Positions 17,121 through 25,000 of a DNA stretch of 64,000 bases are shown here, one piece after another (position 1 is the first letter of the stretch; every line of letters starts with the position of its first letter). Made by a program: the position numbers and the translations under genes. A model generated the notes under the pieces. It was not told where the DNA came from and did no database searches. It saw only the letters and a list, made by a program, of their open reading frames with translations. The DNA is taken from assembly GCA_963785245.1 (NCBI GenBank), contig CAWAUO010000013.1:118454-182453 (forward strand). The letters are read 5' to 3'. This DNA is from JAHEEL01 sp963785245 (GTDB lineage: Bacteria; Actinomycetota; Acidimicrobiia; Spongiisociales; UBA5794).

Positions 17121-17696
17121 ATGGGTCGCAGCGGAGGCGGCGACCGCGCTGCAAGAGGAGGAGACATCGATGCGACGGCGGCCAAGGCGAAGGAGCTCGG
17201 TGCGGTACTGCTCATGGAGCCGATGCGGATCCCCGAGGCCGGAAGCATGTTCGTCGCCATCGACCCGGTCGGTGCAGCCATCAGCTTCTGGCAGGCTGCC
17301 CAGCACGTCGGGGCGGCTGTGGTCAACATCCGGTGCGCAATGTCGTGGAACGAATTGGCGTGCCGCGACGTCGATGCCGCGACAACGTTCTATACCGAAC
17401 TGCTGGGTTGGGGCGTCGATGCCCAACAGTACGACGACTTCACCTACACCGTCGTGAAGGTCGGTGATCGCGTCAACGGTGGCATCTACGACATGACCGG
17501 GATGCTGCCTGACGTCGTCCCCGCCCGCCGGTTCGTCTGGTTCAGCGTGGACGGAACCGAGGCCACCGTCGAGCGCGTCCGCGCCCTCGGTGGCACCGTT
17601 CAACGTGAGCCCTGGGACTCGCCAATCGATCGCATGGCCGTTGTCACCGATCCCCAAGGCCCGGCCTTCGGTCTGATCACAATGGAACAGAAGTGA
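17121..17696 (+). pseudogene. 5'-truncated tandem VOC (glyoxalase/bleomycin-resistance-like) protein gene
   Basis: The C-terminal VOC domain is complete: MSWNELACRDVDAATTFY to PQGPAFGLITMEQK. In front of it is only the tail of a first VOC domain, beginning near DIDATAAKAKELGAVLL at about 17164. Relatives of this kind have two full VOC domains (about 260 residues), so about 80-90 N-terminal residues are lost. The sequence before 17160 is Gly/Arg-rich and has no VOC character. ATG 17121 could still start a 191-residue product, but a single intact VOC half is unlikely to pair normally. The start overlaps nothing, though the upstream part is shared with the L,D-transpeptidase promoter. Confidence 0.6.
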
Positions 17697-17782
17697 TGGA
17701 GTAGCCGAGTGGCTGGCGTGCAGCGGAGGGGGCTCTGGGAGCCGGCACGAGAACATAGGGCCTGCCGCGTACTTGCTCGCAT

Positions 17783-17797
17783 CTGGCGACTGGCGAC
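17783..17797 (-). repeat. Short dispersed repeat R2 (CTGGCGACTGGCGAC)
   Basis: A 15-bp copy in the gap between the VOC remnant and the DUF1876 gene. The same word or its complement occurs at 34794-34809, 61973-61984 and 62092-62108, always between genes. Confidence 0.6.
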
Positions 17798-17862
17798 AAT
17801 CTCTCCCTAGCCACCACTCCCGTTCCTCGTCAGAATGGACGCAGGCAACCCGGAGGGATGTT

Positions 17863-18105
17863 GTGAACAAGGACATCACGATCAAGGTGCACATAGAAGA
17901 GGACGACACGACCACGACCGTGCGGATGGCCCTCGATCTCATGGGGGATCACTTCGAGGCGCGGGGTCGTGCCAGGAGAAATCCCGTCGACACCCCGATG
18001 CCGGTCGTCGGTGAGGAACTGGCCCTGGCCCGGGCCTTGAACGGCCTTCAGATGAAGGTCATGGAGGCGGCCCAAGACAAGATCGCCACCTACCTCAGCG
18101 TCTGA
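17863..18105 (+). CDS. DUF1876-family protein
   Basis: An 80-residue soluble protein. The pattern of an N-terminal beta strand (KDITIKVHIEED), then ARGRARRNPVDTPMPVVGEELALARAL and a C-terminal helix matches the DUF1876 (dsRBD-like) family common in actinobacteria; function unknown. GTG 17863 is supported by GGAGG at 17852-17856, six bases before it. The gene is immediately convergent with the LytM peptidase gene (no gap at 18105/18106). Confidence 0.75.
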   Translation: MNKDITIKVHIEEDDTTTTVRMALDLMGDHFEARGRARRNPVDTPMPVVGEELALARALNGLQMKVMEAAQDKIATYLSV

Positions 18106-19617
18106 TCAGCGCCAGTAGGGAACCACAGGGAGATCGGCGATGCTCTCGAAGAACGTGAGAGCGGCTTCGCTGGTACGTCGAGCCTCGAGTACGAGGACGC
18201 CGTAGTCGGGCGGGTTCTCGGGCGGTTCCTTCGCTGAGAAGCGTTCGTATCCATCGCCGGTCGGATAGTAGAGAGTCGTCCGCCGTCCCGACCTGCCGGG
18301 GCTACGGGAACTGTCAGACCCGATCGGACGGCGCGCGGCACCACTGGTGTCGAAGACCGTCACCGGGATCCGCCATGCCATTTCGGCGAGATCGTTCGAG
18401 GAGTAATCCGGAATGTCTGATGCATCGCCAACGATGACGAGCGAGAACGGGGCCGGGGCCGGTTCCGGAATGTGGACCACGACACCGGTGTCGGGTTCGA
18501 CATACGACTCCGGGTTGGGTGCCGGCATCGCCATCCGTTCAACAATGGGTATCCGCAGTCCGAGTTGGTCGACGACCGCTTGGCGCAGGCCGTCCCCAAC
18601 GATGATGATTCGATCGGGTTTGAACTGATCGAGCGCGTCTTCGGTGACTTGCGGAAGGTGATCTTCCTCAGCGAGCAGCAACGGCATCGAGAGGTCGAGC
18701 GCTGTGAAACCGCCGGATTGCAGGAGCTCGTAGTCATCGATCGCCATGATGTTCACCGCGTTCGAACCTCCGCCGTATGCATACTTCGCAAGGTCAGCCG
18801 CCGCGGTGATCGGGTCGTCGGCAGGGTTCCGGTAGAAACGGATCTTCTCGGCAGCCTTCAGCGATCTGTAGGGGTCCACCGGGAGTCCGCTCGGCATCCG
18901 AATCTCGAAGTGCAGGTGTGGGGGCGTGTGTTCGGCGTTCCCGGAGTCGCCCACCCATCCGATGATCTGTCCGGCCTCGACCCAAGTGCCGCGCTCGATT
19001 CCCGGGACCACGCATTCGTAGTCTCGGTCGTCGTAGCCGGGCGTGTCGTTGTTGAGGTGGACATACCGCGTATACCACCGGTCACGCCCGGTGATCTCGA
19101 TGTTGCACCACACTCCGTCGTCGCGGATCAGCCGGATGCGACCGTCGTGAGCGGCTACCACCGGAACACCCTTCCAGCCGTAGGTCATGATGTCGTTGCC
19201 GTGGTGCTCGCGTTCGCAATTGTCCCGGCAGTTGCCGAAGCTCGAGCTGTAGGCGCTCGGCCCGACGAGCGGGAAGACGATGTCTCGAACCACGTCAACA
19301 CGTCGGACGCGACGTTTTGGAACGCCGGGCTCGAAGAGCGGGTCCTCAGCGGCTTCCTCTTTGTCTTCAGCGGATGGCTCGCCCGGCTCCGATTCGGCCG
19401 CCGGATCGGCAACTTCAGGAACCGAGGCGACTGGCTCGGCATCGGGTTGATCGACGGGGTCCGTGGCGACCGTGGTCGTCGTCGTGGTGGTCTCCGGAAC
19501 CGTCGTCGTCGTGGTGGTCGTCGTGTTCGCAGGTGGCGCCTCCTCGTCGGCCGAGACGGCTGGCGCACCTGCGAACACGCCGGCCGCCACGAGGGCGACC
19601 GCAAGGGTTCTGATCAT
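18106..19617 (-). CDS. Secreted M23 (LytM) peptidase with cell-wall-binding-2-like domain
   Basis: A 503-residue exported protein. The signal peptide ends near residue 23 (APAVSADE), then comes a Thr/Pro/Glu-rich linker to about 95. The LytM domain (about 115-260) has the zinc ligands HHGND and HLHFEI. Behind it, DLSMPLLLAEEDHLPQ and ALDQFKPDRIIIVGDG read as a cell-wall-binding repeat 2 unit. The last 120 residues are unassigned. It would hydrolyse or sense peptidoglycan peptides at the cell surface. All zinc residues are visible, so activity is plausible. It starts right next to a gap of about 120 bp shared with a divergent small gene. Confidence 0.85.
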   Translation of the reverse strand: MIRTLAVALVAAGVFAGAPAVSADEEAPPANTTTTTTTTVPETTTTTTTVATDPVDQPDAEPVASVPEVADPAAESEPGEPSAEDKEEAAEDPLFEPGVPKRRVRRVDVVRDIVFPLVGPSAYSSSFGNCRDNCEREHHGNDIMTYGWKGVPVVAAHDGRIRLIRDDGVWCNIEITGRDRWYTRYVHLNNDTPGYDDRDYECVVPGIERGTWVEAGQIIGWVGDSGNAEHTPPHLHFEIRMPSGLPVDPYRSLKAAEKIRFYRNPADDPITAAADLAKYAYGGGSNAVNIMAIDDYELLQSGGFTALDLSMPLLLAEEDHLPQVTEDALDQFKPDRIIIVGDGLRQAVVDQLGLRIPIVERMAMPAPNPESYVEPDTGVVVHIPEPAPAPFSLVIVGDASDIPDYSSNDLAEMAWRIPVTVFDTSGAARRPIGSDSSRSPGRSGRRTTLYYPTGDGYERFSAKEPPENPPDYGVLVLEARRTSEAALTFFESIADLPVVPYWR

Positions 19618-19741
19618 TCAGGTTCGATCGGCCGGTTCGGAGGTCTCCTGTAGGGATTCGGTCCGCGTTTCGACGTCATGCCGCCGACCCCTCACCGATC
19701 GGTGCGCGATCCTGGTTTCGGGCGTTGCCGGGAGGCACACG

Positions 19742-19852
19742 GTGGGCGGATTCGTCGGTTCTCGGCAGGGGTTCTGGGCGCTCGTCGGCGCGATCGGCGT
19801 CAGCTACGCCGTGACAGCCGCTCTGATCGCCCAGCGGACCGTCGACCTCTGA
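19742..19852 (+). CDS. Small single-helix membrane protein
   Basis: A 36-residue frame from GTG 19742 with GGAGG at 19731-19735, six bases upstream, an optimal spacing. The product has one hydrophobic helix (FWALVGAIGVSYAVTAALIA). It is divergent from the LytM gene and convergent with the hypothetical gene ending at 19857. Function unknown; the strong ribosome-binding site is the main support. Confidence 0.45.
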   Translation: MGGFVGSRQGFWALVGAIGVSYAVTAALIAQRTVDL

Positions 19853-19856
19853 GGAA

Positions 19857-20282
19857 TCAGGAGAGACCGCGCCGCTCGATCTCCTCAGCTATGGCCTCAT
19901 CGGAGTAGCGGAGCAACTCCGGACTCCAATCGAGGCGTTCAATCGGCGTCTCGGCGACTTCGGCGAGCAGGTCTTCCATTGTGTCGCGCAGTGTTCTGGC
20001 CCACGCCCGACCGCGGGCGCTCGCCCGCAGGCTCAAGGTGGCGTCCGAATTGACGGTATAGATGCGGGCCTCAATGGCGGGATTCACCCGACTCCCCTTC
20101 TCGCCGTACACAAGGACCACGCTGCCGGGTTCAACATCCTGGATGCCGCCGGTCGCGATGAAGTCCCCGTCGAACGCCCACCCGGTCGCGAGTGAGTCGT
20201 CGACGTTGGTCACGACCTTCGCCCAGTTCTTCCGTCGTTCATCCCCGACGAGTGGGATCTCGACCGCAACGGTGAACGGCAT
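19857..20282 (-). CDS. Hypothetical protein
   Basis: A 141-residue soluble protein with no family I recognise. It starts MPFTVAVEIPLVGDERRKNWAK, mixes beta-rich segments (GSVVLVYGEKG, EARIYTVNSD) and ends in a charged helical part (DEAIAEEIERRG). Start choice is uncertain: ATG at 20282 or 20288, both without a clear Shine-Dalgarno site; the frame opens up to 20351. Codon use and GC resemble its neighbours. It faces the SipW locus, divergent from the TasA-like gene across about 200 bp. Confidence 0.6.
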   Translation of the reverse strand: MPFTVAVEIPLVGDERRKNWAKVVTNVDDSLATGWAFDGDFIATGGIQDVEPGSVVLVYGEKGSRVNPAIEARIYTVNSDATLSLRASARGRAWARTLRDTMEDLLAEVAETPIERLDWSPELLRYSDEAIAEEIERRGLS

Positions 20283-20482
20283 GTCCATAGCCGTCGAGGC
20301 TAGCCAATGCTGGGCAATCGGCATCAAGCGCCCCGGAAGAGACCCGGCCAATCCTGCAGGTAGCGCCTCATCCGCCGCCGCGACTAGTCCCCTCGCATCG
20401 CTCCAGACTGGTACTCAATGAATCGTCACATCCGCCGATAACCCCTCGCTGAGGTCACATCCAATCGTCGAAAGGACCTGCA

Positions 20483-21109
20483 ATGACCAAAGCAACAACG
20501 TTCAGGACGACCGCCATCATTGGCGCGGTCCTCCTGACCCTCCTCATGATCATGACCGTATCGAGAGCCGCATTCAGCGACCCCACCTCCAACAACGCCA
20601 ACTACGTCGCGGCCGGATCCGTGGTCCTCGACAACAATGCCCCCAACGGCGGCACCAATACCAACCCCGGTGACGAGTCCGGCGACCCGATGTTCGGTGC
20701 CGCGGCCCAGGCGGCCGGAGGATGGACCGTCCAGGCCGACAACCTCGCACCCGGTGACTCCGTCGCCCACTGCATCGACATCCGGTACAAGGGCTCGCTC
20801 GACGCCACGGTCGCCCTCAGTTCCGTCAAAACGGGGATGGCAACCGCTACCGACTTCGCCGACAAGATCAATCTGACCATCCAACGCTTTGCCGGTAGCG
20901 GTTGCTCAAGCACGGGCTCCGACGCCGTTGCGGCCGGCACCCTCTCCTCACCAGGGCTTTCCGCGGACTCCTGGTCCGCGACGGGTGGAGGAGACACCGA
21001 CGTCATGTCCTACGAAATCACCCTTGAGCTCGACTCGGCTGCCGGCAATGGGTTCCAGGGCGCAACTCTCGGCGACATCGAATTCAGTTGGCTCGCCGGC
21101 CAGGCATAG
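20483..21109 (+). CDS. TasA/camelysin-like secreted protein with SipW-type signal peptide
   Basis: A 208-residue exported protein. The hydrophobic segment (TAIIGAVLLTLLMIMTVSRA) is followed by AAFSDPTSNNANYVAAGSV, the A-x-F-x-D pattern of SipW-dependent precursors. The remainder is Gly/Ser/Asn-rich and beta-like, with the DNLAPGDSVAHCIDI element seen in TasA/camelysin folds, where it supports fibre assembly. AAAGGACC (20474-20481) may be the ribosome-binding site. The SipW-type peptidase gene follows after 12 bp, then another protein with the same cleavage region. This is a matrix-fibre or surface-protein locus by analogy with Bacillus tapA-sipW-tasA. Confidence 0.75.
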   Translation: MTKATTFRTTAIIGAVLLTLLMIMTVSRAAFSDPTSNNANYVAAGSVVLDNNAPNGGTNTNPGDESGDPMFGAAAQAAGGWTVQADNLAPGDSVAHCIDIRYKGSLDATVALSSVKTGMATATDFADKINLTIQRFAGSGCSSTGSDAVAAGTLSSPGLSADSWSATGGGDTDVMSYEITLELDSAAGNGFQGATLGDIEFSWLAGQA

Positions 21110-21121
21110 ACCAGCTCGATC

Positions 21122-21766
21122 GTGCGTAGTTCCCTCATGACGAATACTGCTGTCCAACGCGATGCCTCCCAGAGCCCGGTGCAATCGGGCTCTGGGAGTG
21201 CCCGCGTTCGAATCAGACGCGGCGACGAGGGCCGCTTCTATCTTGGTCTGGTTGCGCTCATTGCGACCGCGGTCTTCGCGACGCTGGCAGTCGTCGCTCT
21301 CCTTCCGGTTGTGTTCCCCGGCGCCACGTCGGCATCGATCACCTCCGGGTCGATGATGCCGAAACTCCGGGCTGGTGATGTCGTTGTCGCTGTCGACCAC
21401 GGCAACGAACCGATCGCTATCGGAACAATCGTTGTGTTCGATGATCCTCGTGGTGGCGGCCTCGTGACCCACCGCGTCGTCGGCGTCAACCCGGACGACA
21501 CGTATACGACGAAGGGGGATGCCAACGGCAGCGTGGATCCTGCCCCCGTTCGACCGGAGAGCATTCGGGGCGTCGGCCGCGCGGTCGTCCCGTACGTTGG
21601 ACTCCCAAGCGTCTGGCTCAGCGAGGGCCGGTGGCTCCCACTCGCCCTCACCGCTGCGGGCATCGCCGCGGCGGTCTGGTTCGTCAGATATGCGGTGGAG
21701 GTCCACTACGACCCGTGGCGCGACGACTTCCGGGATCGAGTGGAGGCAGGAGCAGGTCACGCATGA
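21122..21766 (+). CDS. sipW: Signal peptidase I, SipW/ER type
   Basis: A 214-residue membrane protease. One helix before the active site (about 41-65), the catalytic Ser77 in SGSMMPKL, then the box GDVVVAVDHG, His117 in LVTHRVVGV in place of the bacterial-type Lys, and the TKGDANGSVDP motif. A second helix lies near the C-terminus (PLALTAAGIAAAVWFV). The Ser/His arrangement marks the S26B SipW/archaeal-eukaryotic subtype. GTG 21122 is the first start; ATG 21137 is an alternative. The stop overlaps the start of the next secreted protein gene (ATGA at 21763-21766), so enzyme and substrate are coupled. Confidence 0.85.
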   Translation: MRSSLMTNTAVQRDASQSPVQSGSGSARVRIRRGDEGRFYLGLVALIATAVFATLAVVALLPVVFPGATSASITSGSMMPKLRAGDVVVAVDHGNEPIAIGTIVVFDDPRGGGLVTHRVVGVNPDDTYTTKGDANGSVDPAPVRPESIRGVGRAVVPYVGLPSVWLSEGRWLPLALTAAGIAAAVWFVRYAVEVHYDPWRDDFRDRVEAGAGHA

Positions 21767-23079
21767 GATTCAGGATCCCCCTGATTGCCGGGGCTCTCAT
21801 GACGTTGCTCATGACGCTGCCCACCGCAGGCGCCAACTTCACCGACGCCACGAGCAGCGATACAAACGAGGTCGCGGCCCGACGGCCGATCCGGGTGACG
21901 AACTACCAGATCGGCGCCGACGTCTTCACCGGCACCTCGTACGATCTCGCGCTCGCCGAACCGCTCGCACCGGACTACTTCGTCATCATGCGCGGCGCCG
22001 CCGGAGGCAACAACGGATCCACAAATCGCACGCCCGACCAGAACTACGCCAGAGTCTCCGCCGACCCCTTCGGGAACTTCGCGAGCGGACCAACCGACGG
22101 GAGTGTGCTGCGCCTGGCCCGGGGAAACGCCGGCGGCAGCGCGTGGCAAGGACAGATCACGGTCATCGAGAGCCTCGACAGTCAGGACACCGACGGCTTC
22201 CGACTTCGCGGAGTGGCAGAGCCGACTCTGGCCGCAAGCGCCACCGCCGGAAGCGCCCCGGTCGACTCCCCATGGGCGAGCATTGGCCAGGTCGGCCTCT
22301 ATGGCGGCTATCAAGGTGGCGGCGTCTCAACGACCTCTACCACCCGCGCCGACCACCTCACTGCGTGGGGTCGCATCCACCCGACCGGGACAAACACTGC
22401 GAACATCGAGCGCCGCACGGGATGGAATACCTCCAACGGCCAGCTCAGCGGCACCACCACGTTCTCCGTCTATGCGGTGGAATGGGGATCGGACTGGACG
22501 ATCCAACGGGTGACGGCTGCCGGCAACAACGGTGGGAACGGCGTCAACAATCCCGCGGAATACGACACCACCGCCATCTCGCCGGTGGTCCGTGCCAACA
22601 CGTTCCTCCTCGCCTCCGGTATCTCGGATTCGAGCGGACTCGGACGCGGCTGGGAGGGCACCGTCTTCACCCTCGGCAACGGTGTGAGCCAAAACGCCAA
22701 CGAGAACCGCATCGCGATCGGAGCAGAGAGCGTGGCCAACCGCAAGGCCGAGGTCTACGTGCACACACACCCCCGGTTGTCGGTCGACTATCGGTTCGGG
22801 GCGGACGGTTCGATTGGCGCCAACGCACGGTCGGGTACCCAGACCGTTGACGCGGCCATCGTCCCCGACGACTACGTCGGTGGAAGCGTCGCTCGTACAA
22901 GTGGTTTGAGGGCCGCGATCTTCACGAACTCCTCCAACGGAACGGGCGTGGCGTATCCGCGCCCGATCGACTGGGCGCGACATACGGGCAGCACGCAGAT
23001 CACCTGGACGCGGAGTCGGTCGGGACAGCCCGCCGCCTACTGGCTGCAATCAGTCGACTTCGGCGCGATCTGGCGCTGA
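21763..23079 (+). CDS. Large secreted protein with SipW-type signal peptide
   Basis: A 438-residue exported protein with no family I can name. The signal (IPLIAGALMTLLMTLPTAGA) runs into ANFTDATSSDTNEVAA, nearly the same cleavage region as in the TasA-like protein. The mature part is rich in Gly, Asn, Thr and aromatic residues with many short beta-like stretches (RVTNYQIGADVFTG, VYAVEWGSDWTIQRV, VYVHTHPRLSVDY); almost no Cys. This resembles a lectin-like or laminin-G-like beta-sandwich adhesin (inference). It is translationally coupled to the peptidase gene. Confidence 0.7.
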   Translation: MRFRIPLIAGALMTLLMTLPTAGANFTDATSSDTNEVAARRPIRVTNYQIGADVFTGTSYDLALAEPLAPDYFVIMRGAAGGNNGSTNRTPDQNYARVSADPFGNFASGPTDGSVLRLARGNAGGSAWQGQITVIESLDSQDTDGFRLRGVAEPTLAASATAGSAPVDSPWASIGQVGLYGGYQGGGVSTTSTTRADHLTAWGRIHPTGTNTANIERRTGWNTSNGQLSGTTTFSVYAVEWGSDWTIQRVTAAGNNGGNGVNNPAEYDTTAISPVVRANTFLLASGISDSSGLGRGWEGTVFTLGNGVSQNANENRIAIGAESVANRKAEVYVHTHPRLSVDYRFGADGSIGANARSGTQTVDAAIVPDDYVGGSVARTSGLRAAIFTNSSNGTGVAYPRPIDWARHTGSTQITWTRSRSGQPAAYWLQSVDFGAIWR

Positions 23080-23206
23080 TCTGCCTCTCGTCCGCTCCTC
23101 ATCGTCATCCTTCATCGACGGATCCATCTCCGCCGGGAAAACCGAAGGCTCTTTTCAAGTTTTGGCACGCCATCTGCCGATTCAAGAGAGAGGAGGTGGC
23201 TAGCGC

Positions 23207-24130
23207 ATGAGTCGTATCGCTTCGACGCGATATGCGTCGTGGATCCCTGCGGTCTTCGCGTTGCTCGTAAGCATCGTCGTCATCGGCCGCTGGGCACTCG
23301 CCTATGACGGCCCGACGCGGGTAGCTGCCGTCATCCTCCTGGGCGCCCTGGTGCCAATTTCCGCCTTCACGTGTGCGTTCGTCATCGAACGGCACCTGCG
23401 CAAGCGCATCGACCAGCTCGAGTCGTCACTGGAACTCGAAAAGGATACGCGACGAGCGCACGACGAGATCTATGGCCGATTCATCAACGAACTGCGCGCC
23501 CCCCTCACTGCCGTATACGGTTTCTCTCGCCACCTGGAGAACGCCGGTATCGCTGACACCTCCGAGACCGAGGAGTTGATCGAACTCATCTCCCGCGATG
23601 CCACCGAGGTTGTTCGCATGGTTGAGAACATCGCGATCGCATCGCAGATTGAGTCGGGTGTCTACCGCCCGATTCCCACGGCTGTCGGACTCGACCGGCA
23701 TGTCAAGCGAATCGTCGATTCTATCGGCCGCTCGCGCCTCACGATCAGCGTCGATACCCGACCCGCCATCGTATGGTGCGATCCAGCCGCGGTCCAACAG
23801 ATCGTGCTCAATCTCGTCCACATCGCCTCCGAGGCCGGGGCAACAACCCTGCAGATCGACATCGAGGAACGCAATGGGCTCGGCATCATTTCGTCCACCG
23901 ACGACCGGATCCGCCACGATCTGGAGCAGCCCATCACACGGGACCTCCTGGGTACCGCGTCGGCGTTGTCCCTTCGTATCGTCCCATCGCTCGTCGAGTA
24001 CCAGGGAGGAACCATGAACACCCTCCGCACCCTCGGCTGGACCAACACGGTGATTCGGCTGCCGGTAGCGACACCGGCGCAGCGGTCGGAGGAGTTTCGC
24101 ACTCGCTCGCAGCCGCAGGCGCTCGGCTGA
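23207..24130 (+). CDS. Histidine-kinase-like protein without catalytic residues (pseudokinase)
   Basis: A 307-residue protein with two helices at about 12-28 and 40-60 and a coiled linker, then a dimerisation segment FINELRAPLTAVYGFSRHL. In true kinases that place reads SHELRTPLT; here Asn94 replaces the phospho-accepting His. The ATPase-like part keeps the start of the N-box (QQIVLNLVHIA), but the Mg-binding second Asn is Ile and no DxGxG or GxGLG loops are found. The fold is probably kept and the chemistry lost, suggesting a scaffold or signal-binding partner. It has a very strong AGGAGG site and begins 127 bp after the SipW locus, to which it may belong. No frameshift is seen. Confidence 0.75.
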   Translation: MSRIASTRYASWIPAVFALLVSIVVIGRWALAYDGPTRVAAVILLGALVPISAFTCAFVIERHLRKRIDQLESSLELEKDTRRAHDEIYGRFINELRAPLTAVYGFSRHLENAGIADTSETEELIELISRDATEVVRMVENIAIASQIESGVYRPIPTAVGLDRHVKRIVDSIGRSRLTISVDTRPAIVWCDPAAVQQIVLNLVHIASEAGATTLQIDIEERNGLGIISSTDDRIRHDLEQPITRDLLGTASALSLRIVPSLVEYQGGTMNTLRTLGWTNTVIRLPVATPAQRSEEFRTRSQPQALG

Positions 24131-24133
24131 CCG

Positions 24134-24574
24134 CTAGCTCCCCCGCTCGAGCAATGCCTGCTCCAGCGGACCCTTCTTGCGGGTCAGGAACCGCAGCGCC
24201 TGGAGAGCAAGAATGGCGCCCCAGATCGCGGCTACGTAGAAGAACCACCACCCGCCACCATTGAGCACATCGATGAGCAGGAGTGACGACACCACCAGCG
24301 CGTACACCATGGCATGGCGCATGAACCGCATCCGGCGTCGAACACGCTTCCGGGCTTCCTTCTCGTCGACCACACGGCGCTTGCCCTCGGCACGCACCGC
24401 CTGTTCAACGGCACCGCGCGAGATACCGACCTCCTCGGCGACATGCACCAGTTGCTCGAACGTGAGGCCGCGGTCGGTCGGATCTTCGACGAGGTCGTCG
24501 AGCCGCGCGGCAATATCGATGATGTCCCCGACTTCGTCGCGCGGGAATCGTCGCTCCTGGTGCTGCGCATCCAC
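24134..24574 (-). CDS. 2TM-domain membrane protein
   Basis: A 146-residue protein. The N-terminal half is soluble and helical, with a segment (LTFEQLVHVAEEVGISRGAVEQAV) that looks like a short helix-turn-helix or SHOCT-like element. The second half has a basic stretch (RKRVRRRMRFMRHAM) and two helices (about 88-104 and 108-128), as in 2TM-domain proteins. It is convergent with the pseudokinase gene (3-bp gap) and lies 27 bp downstream of a small gene on the same strand. Function unknown. Confidence 0.7.
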   Translation of the reverse strand: MDAQHQERRFPRDEVGDIIDIAARLDDLVEDPTDRGLTFEQLVHVAEEVGISRGAVEQAVRAEGKRRVVDEKEARKRVRRRMRFMRHAMVYALVVSSLLLIDVLNGGGWWFFYVAAIWGAILALQALRFLTRKKGPLEQALLERGS

Positions 24575-24601
24575 GAGTCGAAGTGTACGGGGACCGGCCG
24601 G

Positions 24602-24805
24602 TCAGTCTCGCGTCAGGTCGACATCGACCACATCGGAGTTGGTCAGTTCAAGGGAGCAGTCCCGATCGCGGAGGTGAGCCGATTGCTTCTGGTATCGAGA
24701 GACGCCGGGGCCACCGGCGGGCCGATCGAGCGAGGCGCTGACGTTGCCTTGCACCGAGGGAACCTCGGCAAGGCGTCGTATGATGACCTGAAGATCGCTC
24801 TCCAT
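24602..24805 (-). CDS. Small hypothetical protein
   Basis: A 67-residue frame from ATG 24805 preceded by GGAGGAG with five-base spacing, one of the best ribosome-binding sites in the window. The product starts MESDLQVIIRRLAEVPSVQG, is polar and has no membrane segment. It ends 27 bp before the 2TM gene on the same strand and may be co-transcribed with it. No family recognised. A plus-strand frame covers the same bases but has no such start. Confidence 0.5.
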   Translation of the reverse strand: MESDLQVIIRRLAEVPSVQGNVSASLDRPAGGPGVSRYQKQSAHLRDRDCSLELTNSDVVDVDLTRD

Positions 24806-24920
24806 CCGATTCTCCTCCACAACGGCCGCCCGGCCCTGTACCACCGACAGTAGTTGACAAACCACAGATCTTGCGGGAAATCGGGAGAAGAAGCGGAGCA
24901 GCGGAGAAAGACGGCCGAGC

Positions 24921-24945
24921 ACTCGGCTACTTGGCTACTCGGCTA
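24921..24945. repeat. Short dispersed repeat R3 (CGGCTACTTGGCTACTCGGC)
   Basis: Tandem-like copies of the word GGCTACT in the divergent gap before the dipeptidase gene. Related words with AGCTACTCAGC or its complement occur at 11802-11815, 41064-41081 and 62111-62124, all intergenic. Confidence 0.4.
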
Positions 24946-25000
24946 GCGCCTTCCACCCCAGAATTTGCTACTCACGCCCGTCTTCTTGATACTTACCGGC

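Noticed and set aside
17697..17760. tRNA-like stretch (GGAGTAGCCGAGTGGCT...)
   Set aside because: It begins like a Ser/Leu-type tRNA D-arm, but no anticodon arm, T-arm or acceptor pairing follows.
18472..19653. Long plus-strand frame opposite the LytM gene
   Set aside because: It has no start signal or conserved motif and mirrors the codon pattern of the peptidase gene, whose zinc motifs are clear.
24314..24853. Plus-strand frame over the small and 2TM genes
   Set aside because: No ribosome-binding site or family motif, while the minus-strand genes have strong sites and membrane helices.
24965..25000. TTG 24965 as the dipeptidase start
   Set aside because: It would add a short hydrophobic tail not seen in cytoplasmic M20 dipeptidases; GTG 25001 fits better.
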